Positions 57,647 to 64,000 of a stretch of 64,000 bases of DNA are shown here, piece after piece. Source of the stretch: Bullera alba (lineage: Eukaryota; Basidiomycota; Tremellomycetes; Tremellales; Bulleraceae); assembly GCA_001600095.1 (NCBI GenBank), contig BCIX01000002.1:2790001-2854000 (forward strand). Direction: 5' to 3'. Made by a program: the position numbers and the translations under genes. Each line of letters opens with the position of its first letter. Position 1 is the stretch's first letter. Under the pieces are notes generated by a model, which made no database searches, was not told the DNA's origin, and was given only the letters and a program-made list of their open reading frames with translations.

Positions 57647-60170
57647 ATGATGGTCCACCTGCACAACACCTATCCCGTTCCGCAATTGTCGGCAGGACAG
57701 CGCGAGGTCGTCGTCGCGATCTGCGATGCCATGTTCCAAGGCCACACTGGCGAGGAGGCTGCTGCTATCAAGGCGAGACTCCCCAAGGACTCTGTGGAAT
57801 GGCAAAAGACCAGTGGTGAGTGTCCCTGCGTTGTCTGTGGAAGGCTGAAGCTGAAAGTACTTGACAGTCGATGACTTTGTCGGCAGATCGTTCTCCGAGT
57901 TGCCGGGCGCGATCGACACTGTCATCTCTAGTATGGGCGGGGCTCTATCGCAGACTGTCCTCAACGAGCTATTACTGGCTCTGAGTCTGCTGTCTACCAC
58001 TGCTGGGACATTCATCTTCACTGGAGGTTGCACACGACCGTTCCCCCAACTTCCCCTCAAGGAGAGGGAAGCGATCTTGCAATCTTGGAGTACTAGTAAG
58101 ATTGCACCTCGGAGAAAGGTCGTTCGAGCATTTGCATGTGAGTCTGTCACTGTGATTCCATAGCTCATCTATGATAGCTTTCGGACTACTAGTCGCCTAT
58201 GCCGAGAGTGGATGCACACTCGATGCTATCGGATACCCCTCTCCCGATCGACGAGTTCTGGCAAAACCGCTCAAAGCCCCCGACTTCATCTACACCTTTG
58301 TCAAACCCACAGCAGACTCTATCGCGTCTCTTCCCTTGCTCAGCACCGAAGTCCTTGTCATCGGATCTGGATCGGGAGGAGGAGTTGCAGCTTCGAGGCT
58401 TGCTCCTCAGCATCGAACCCTGATCGTCGAGAAGGGGGTCTACGCGCCAACGGGGGAGAAACTCCGAGGTCAGCTGGAGGCGTTCAACGAGTTGTATCAG
58501 AATGGAGGTTTCATCGGGAGTGAATCAGGAACCATGTCCGTACTGGCGGCTAGTGTCTTTGGAGGAGGATCAGCCATCAATTGGAGTGCTAGTTTCAAGA
58601 CACAACACTATGTGAGGGAGGAATGGGCGAAGGAGAAGGGTTTGAGCTGGTTCCTCTCCGACGGCTACACCCAGGCTTTAGATCATGTGAGTCATCTCCT
58701 TGGTTTAGCACTGACACACCAGGTCTGCCGACGAATGGGAGTTGCTTCCAAACACATCAAGCATAGCGTAGCGAATCAAAAATTGCTCGATGGAAGCGTC
58801 AAGTTGGGATTCCACGCGGATGCCATTCCTGTGAGTATGACCGATGCGTCGAAGGAAGTGAGCGCAATGCTGATTCGTTTAGCAAAACACCAATGGCCAA
58901 GATCACGCGTGTGGCTTCTGCTCCTTCGGATGTGAGTAGACTCAATCGACATCGCTGACGATAGGTCCGTATGGCGAAAAGCAGGGGACTGTCGAGACTT
59001 TCATGGTAGACGCTGCGAAGAGTGGAGCCGAGTTTGTGGTTGGAGCTCAAGTTGAGCGTCTTCTCTTCTGGTATCCGAACAAGCCGGTACCTCAGATCAC
59101 CGCCGACAATCTGGGCCAGTTCACCCATAGCGCTCAACGCAAGCGGTGTATCGGAGCACTACTCACTATGAAGGATGGGTCGAAAGCCGTCGCTTTGGGT
59201 AGTAAAGCAGTCGTGCTGAGCGGTGGCAGTATCAATTCTCCGGCTGTTCTTCTTCGCAGTGGCTTGAAGAATCCTAGGATCGGCAAAAACCTCCATCTTC
59301 ACCCTTGTACCTACGTCACGGCGTACTTTGACGAGCAGATCAACGCTTGGGATGGACCCATCATGACAGCTGTGAGTAGTAATGAGTATCTTCAGCTGAC
59401 GTTAGGTCTCGAATGTATGTGAGAACCGGGACGGATCACATCACGGAGCCAAGCTCGAGGTCTGCATGTCCTTCCCTGGTGGTGTGGCTAGTGGTCAAGA
59501 ACAATGGCGGTCCAGTGCGGACCACAAGGCCAGGATGCTCGAGTACAACCACAGCTTGACTCTTATCACACTCACACGAGACCGAGACTCTGGATCCGTC
59601 ATCATCGATGCGAATGGTCAACCACGAGTTCAATACGACGTCTCGGCTTACGATGCTGCTTCGGTGTTGCGATGTGTCATTGCCGGTGCAGAGACAATGT
59701 TGGCTGCTGGAGCGAGGCGTGTTTCCACTACTCAAGCCGGTGTGCCGAGCTACGAGGCTGCTCCTGGTCACCAAGGTCTGGTCGATCCGAGGTGGATAGA
59801 ATGGGTGAAGACGGTCCAAGCTGCTGGTGTTCAGCCGGGGTGGACGGCGTATGCTAGTGCACATCAGATGGGAACGTGAGTGAAAGTGGTGTGTGTAGGT
59901 GCTGATATGATGCAGTTGTGCGATGGGCACTTCACCTAACAATAGCGTTATCGATCCTCGAGGCGCAGTTTGGGGCACAAATGGCTTGTACATTGCCGAT
60001 GCAGTGAGTCTTTCTCCATGAACTTAGCTGATGATCCAAAGTCTGTCTTCCCCTCGGCTTCAGGTGTCAACCCTATGGTGACGACGATGGCTTGTGCGTA
60101 CAGTATAGCCGGGTTTGTCAACGAGGATCTGGCTGCGGCAGAGGGAGAGACGATGATGGCGAGGTTGTAA
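57647..60170 (+). CDS. GMC oxidoreductase, long-chain alcohol oxidase-like
   Basis: FAD enzymes of this type oxidise long-chain fatty alcohols to aldehydes, producing hydrogen peroxide, often at peroxisomal or ER membranes. Nine exons (57647-57815, 57868-58137, 58178-58686, 58723-58830, 58883-58931, 58965-59371, 59406-59875, 59916-60003, 60042-60170) give 732 aa, usual for this long GMC branch. The FAD motif VIGSGSGGGVAASR is near residue 207. ACGFCSFGCPYGEKQGT with clustered cysteines is typical of the branch. GGSINSPAVLLRSG follows. The catalytic region is SAHQMGTCAMG (near 655) and SGVNPMVT (near 697). The N-terminal 190 residues carry hydrophobic helices. The double ATG at 57647/57650 was taken as start; an upstream one at 57545 is possible. 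Confidence 0.88.
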
Positions 60171-60545
60171 GCTGTTCAAGGAAATCGCGACGTTTGTATC
60201 TGTGATAGTGTCTGGTCCCGATGATGATTGTATGTTGTTCCATGAGTATGTAGTGATGGCTGATGCTCGCGGATGCTAGCAACAGCTACATCCACCTCGA
60301 ACTCAGCAGAGCAGAGTAGAAGACGCTCGCACGCTCTGGGGCTGGCCGAGTCACGTGGATACCACGTGGGATGAGGTCATTTCCTTTAAACGGGAACCAC
60401 GTATCTGCTGGCATCCTAGGGTATCCTGGCAGGACAATACACTCCCAGGTCGACGATCATAAAAGAGAACGCCATCAGCCAACTCTCCATCTCTTTCCAT
60501 CGCTCTTCCTCCCTCCTTCTCTCTCTCTCTCACCCACACACCGCC
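60171..60545. promoter_or_regulatory. Phosphoketolase promoter with TATA-like box and CT-rich leader
   Basis: CATAAAAG around 60458-60465 is about 85 bp before the ATG and TATA-like. A CT-rich tract at about 60483-60535 directly precedes the start codon (CCGCCATG), a pattern common upstream of highly expressed fungal genes. Confidence 0.5.
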
Positions 60546-63129
60546 ATGTCCGACAACTCGCTTTCCCCGTTCGGGATCGCAAGGTCGACAATCAAAGACA
60601 AACCCTTGTCTGAAGATGAGCTTCGAAAGACAGACGCTTACATGCGAGCCTCGCTCTATCTCTGCTTGGGAATGCTGTACCTCCGAGAGAACCCGCTGCT
60701 CAAGGAACCCCTCACGCTCGAGCACATCAAGCCCAGGCTGTTGGGTCATTGGGGTTCCGACTCTGGACAAGTGTTCGCCTATGTCCACTTCAACCGGATG
60801 ATCAAGAAGTACGACGTCGACGGGTTGTTCGTCTCTGGACCAGGTATGTGAACACGTGCATTCCCACGCTGACATCTAGGCCACGGTGCACCTGCTGTAC
60901 TCTCCCAGTCCTTCCTCGAGGGTGTCTACTCCGAGGTCTACCCCAGCATCCCCCAGACCGTCGACGGTATGAGACAGTTCTTCCGACAGTTCTCTTTCCC
61001 AGGCGGAATCGGCTCTCACGCAACCCCCGAGACGCCCGGATCCCTTCACGAGGGTGGTGAGCTGGGATACTCCCTCTCCCATGCCTTTGGTACCGTCTTC
61101 GACCATCCCGACCTCATCACTCTCACCGTTGTTGGTGATGGTGAGAGTGAGACTGGACCTCTGGCTACTAGTTGGCATGGAAACAAGTTCTTGAATCCGA
61201 TCACCGATGGAGCAGTCCTCCCTGTCTTGCATCTCAACGGGTGAGTCCAACATCAAAGTCGGTGATCAATCCTGACCCTATATTAGGTACAAGATCAACA
61301 ATCCCACTGTCCTCGCTCGAGTCTCCCACGAAGAGCTCGAAGCCCTATTTGTCGGATACGGTTGGACTCCTTACTTCGTCGAGGGCTCGGACCTCGACTC
61401 GATGCACCAAGCCATGGCCGGTACCATCGAAAAGTGTATCAACGACATCCGAGGATACCAGAAGAAGGCTCGAGAGGAGAAGAAAGCCTTCCGACCTAGA
61501 TGGCCGATGATTGTCCTGCGATCGCCAAAGGGTTGGACTGCGCCACGAGACGTTGATGGTCATCACCTCGAAGGATTCTGGAGAGCACATCAGATTCCCC
61601 TACCCAAAGTCGCTTCCAACAAGGATCATCTCGCTCTATTGGAGTCATGGATGCGATCATACAAACCCGAGGAGCTCTTTGGCGACGACGGCAAGTTGAT
61701 CGAGGACCTACGATCGCTCATCCCTACTGGCGATCGTCGACTATCCGCCCAGCCTCTCGCCAATGCCGGCTTCCGTACCGCGCTCAAGCTGCCCGACTTC
61801 AAAAAGTACGGTCTGGAAGTCGAGCCAGGTGTCACCAACGCCGGATCCATGGGCAACATGGCCAAGTGGCTTCGAGATGTCGTCGCCGAGAACCCTCACA
61901 CCTTCCGACTCTTCGGTCCGGATGAGACAGAGTCCAACAAGCTCTCCGAGGTGTACAGCGCAGGAAAGAAGGTCTGGATGGGCGAGTACCTGGATGAGGA
62001 TGAGGATGGAGGCAACTTGGCGCACGAGGGCCGAGTCATGGAGATCCTGTCCGAGCACACTGTGGAGGGATGGCTCGAGGGATACATCCTCTCTGGACGA
62101 CACGGTCTGCTCAACAGTTACGAACCATTCATCCACATCATCGACTCCATGGTCAACCAGCACTGCAAATGGATCGAAAAATGCAACGAAGTCGAGTGGA
62201 GACGAAAGATGTCGTCGCTCAACATCCTCCTCACCTCTACGGTTTGGCGACAAGACCACAACGGTTTCACTCATCAAGACCCTGGTTTCCTCGACGTCGT
62301 CGCCAACAAGTCACCCGAGGTCGTCCGAATCTACCTTCCTCCCGATGGAAACACACTTCTCTCGACCATGAGCCACTGCCTCGCTAGCGAGAACTACGTC
62401 AACGTCGTCGTCGCCGACAAGCAAGTTCACCCTCAGTACCTCGACATGGACGCCGCTGTGGTTCACTGCACCAAGGGTCTTGGTATTTGGGAGTGGGCAT
62501 CTACCTTCCCCGATGAGGACCCGGACGTCGTCATGGCCTGTGCGGGAGACACGGTCACCCAAGAGGCTCTCGCAGCTACCGCCTTGCTCAAGCAGTACCT
62601 ACCCAAGCTCAAGATCCGATTTGTCAACGTCGTCGACCTCTTCCGACTCATCTCGAGCAACGACCACCCCCACGGTCTCACCGACGACGAGTTCGACTCC
62701 ATCTTCACCCGAGACCGACCTGTCATCTTCAACTTCCACTCTTACCCTTGGCTCGTCCACCGTTTGACCTACAAGAGGAATGGATCGCGAAACATCCACG
62801 TCTGTGGCTACAGAGAGCAAGGCAACATCGACACGCCCATCGAGCTAGCTATCAGGAACGGTGCCGACCGATTCACCTTGGCCATCGACGCCATCGACCG
62901 ACTCCCTCACCTCCACAACAGCGGTTCGAGCGTTAGGGAGAGGTTGCGAGATGCTAGGCTCAAGGCAAAGACCTACTCTTTCGAGAACGGTCTCGATATC
63001 CCGGAGCTCAGCAACTGGTCTTGGCCATCCGACAAGCAGGACAAGTCGGCCGAGGCGGTCAAGGACAAGCCGATCGACCATCAGGGTGAGAAGGAAGAGG
63101 CGGCCGATGTTGTTGGAACCTCGGCATAG
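60546..63129 (+). CDS. XFP: Xylulose-5-phosphate/fructose-6-phosphate phosphoketolase
   Basis: A thiamine-diphosphate enzyme that cleaves xylulose 5-phosphate (or fructose 6-phosphate) with phosphate to acetyl phosphate plus glyceraldehyde 3-phosphate (or erythrose 4-phosphate), in the cytosol. Three exons (60546-60843, 60880-61240, 61287-63129) encode 833 aa, in the family range. Hallmarks: [53 protein letters not shown], the ThDP motif [13 protein letters not shown] (near residues 185-195), [29 protein letters not shown] and [16 protein letters not shown]. Active-site residues appear intact. The C-terminus is Lys/Asp-rich. The strongly C-ending codon choice and CT-rich leader suggest high expression. 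Confidence 0.95.
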
Positions 63130-63601
63130 ACTAGACATGTTGTGTTATTATGTTATGCATTGCTCTTCTGTATGCAATTGCTATCGTATGACCAGAGCGC
63201 GATGGTGTGGAAGGTATACCACTTGGTCAACTACTGTACATGCTGGGCTCGATGTCGCGTTAAGAATTGTTGAAACCAACGTCAGCGATGGTGACAAGGG
63301 CGATGGAGGTTGAAGCGTGTAGCTCGCGTGCGCCACGCACAACTCTCCAGCACGTTGCTCACTTCCTTGATAAATCGATCGGCTTGGTGTCTCGGAGATG
63401 AAGCAACGGTGAACGGTACCTGTTATCGATTTGATCAATGACCAAGCCAAACACAATCGGACGAAGCTAAGCTCTCACTGTGAAGGGATCTCGACGCGCA
63501 AGAGAGCTGCCTGCCTGTCGGTAAGGTTAGTGATGAACTGATAAGTGCGTTTCTTCGTGAATCGATAAGGGAAGGATTCTCAGAAGACTGTGAGCTGTCC
63601 A
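63130..63601. other. Intergenic, 3' flank of phosphoketolase
   Basis: About 470 bp, no supported ORF or motif. Confidence 0.45.
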
Positions 63602-63848
63602 CTACAATAGGAAGCTCGGAGGATTCTCTGCTGTGAAGAGGCCATCTACCGGAAGACAAGAATTAGCCCCGTCGAGGAATTTCCCTGTGACTCAATCTCG
63701 CCCCAGCTTGCTTACTGTCTGTGACCGTCTTCCAGTCACTAGCCTCATCCATGGCCTGCTCTCCTCCAGCTCCAGCTATCATGTCTCCTGATCTTGTCAA
63801 CCCCGGCTTTAGGTCTTTGACGGAACGAGTGAAGCTCTGCGGGTGCTT
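63602..63848 (-). CDS. Possible C-terminal exons of a gene running off the right edge
   Basis: Low confidence. On the minus strand, 63716-63848 reads AAG-started KHPQSFTRSVKDLKPGLTRSG... and joins, through a 70-nt GTAAGC...TAG intron, to 63602-63645 ending ENPPSFLL and a stop. The phases match, and the composition is protein-like. Upstream exons towards 64000 could not be joined with certainty. A competing reading is a plus-strand frame from the ATG at 63751 that stays open to the window end (83 codons, with hydrophobic SIVLLVVPWTLALAF). I recognise neither product. Sequence beyond the window is needed to decide. Confidence 0.3.
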
Positions 63849-64000
63849 CTACGTTTGTACACTATCTGTTTACACAAAAGTCAGCCTGGGGGTGAGGTTG
63901 CTTTCTTCCACGATCTCGACCGAGGTGGCTTACATGACTGTCCCCAAGTCGATAGTCCTATTGGTGGTTCCTTGGACTCTAGCTCTTGCCTTTCATTTCC

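Overview
The window looks like nuclear DNA of a basidiomycete yeast, most likely a tremellomycete (Cryptococcus/Kwoniella relatives). This is inferred from dense short introns (mostly 34-75 nt, GTGAGT or GTAAGT donors), compact genes on both strands and the protein content; no rRNA or marker gene settles it. I read 25 protein-coding genes plus one weak fragment at the right edge. I checked splicing by hand: every complete multi-exon model listed sums to a whole number of codons. I found no tRNA, rRNA, CRISPR array or transposon.

Left part (1-11,017): the 3' end of an unknown gene, then housekeeping genes. These are the decapping nuclease RAI1 and the cleavage/polyadenylation scaffold symplekin/PTA1 side by side on the minus strand, V-ATPase subunit G (VMA10), a DUF1295 membrane reductase-like protein and an alternative NADH dehydrogenase.

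Middle left (11,018-24,790) is an accessory-looking block and the most novel part. Five intronless genes (11765, 12991, 19496, 20731, 22003) encode small acidic proteins of one family that I do not recognise. Four of them share a C-x2-H ... C-x2-C module, which looks like a zinc site, and all share a C-terminal domain best seen in the last four. The fifth has lost the cysteine module. Between and beside them lie an oligopeptide transporter (OPT), a GNAT acetyltransferase and an RTA1-family membrane protein.

Middle (25,119-41,399): a GH5 glycoside hydrolase with 18 exons, one of only 6 nt; a Zn2Cys6 transcription factor; a type II membrane GT17 glycosyltransferase; a 3.9-kb gene-free stretch; and a second, 1,093-aa Zn2Cys6 factor.

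Right part (41,825-63,129) is rich in sugar and carbon metabolism: an L-arabinitol 4-dehydrogenase-like enzyme, a small proline-rich membrane protein, a secreted glycosidase-like protein, a secreted alpha-L-fucosidase (GH29), an UNC93-like transporter, a maltose-type sugar transporter, a long-chain alcohol oxidase-like GMC enzyme and a phosphoketolase. L-arabinitol/xylitol oxidation leads towards xylulose 5-phosphate, a phosphoketolase substrate, so this side may serve plant-derived sugar use. That link is inference from neighbourhood, not a demonstrated cluster.
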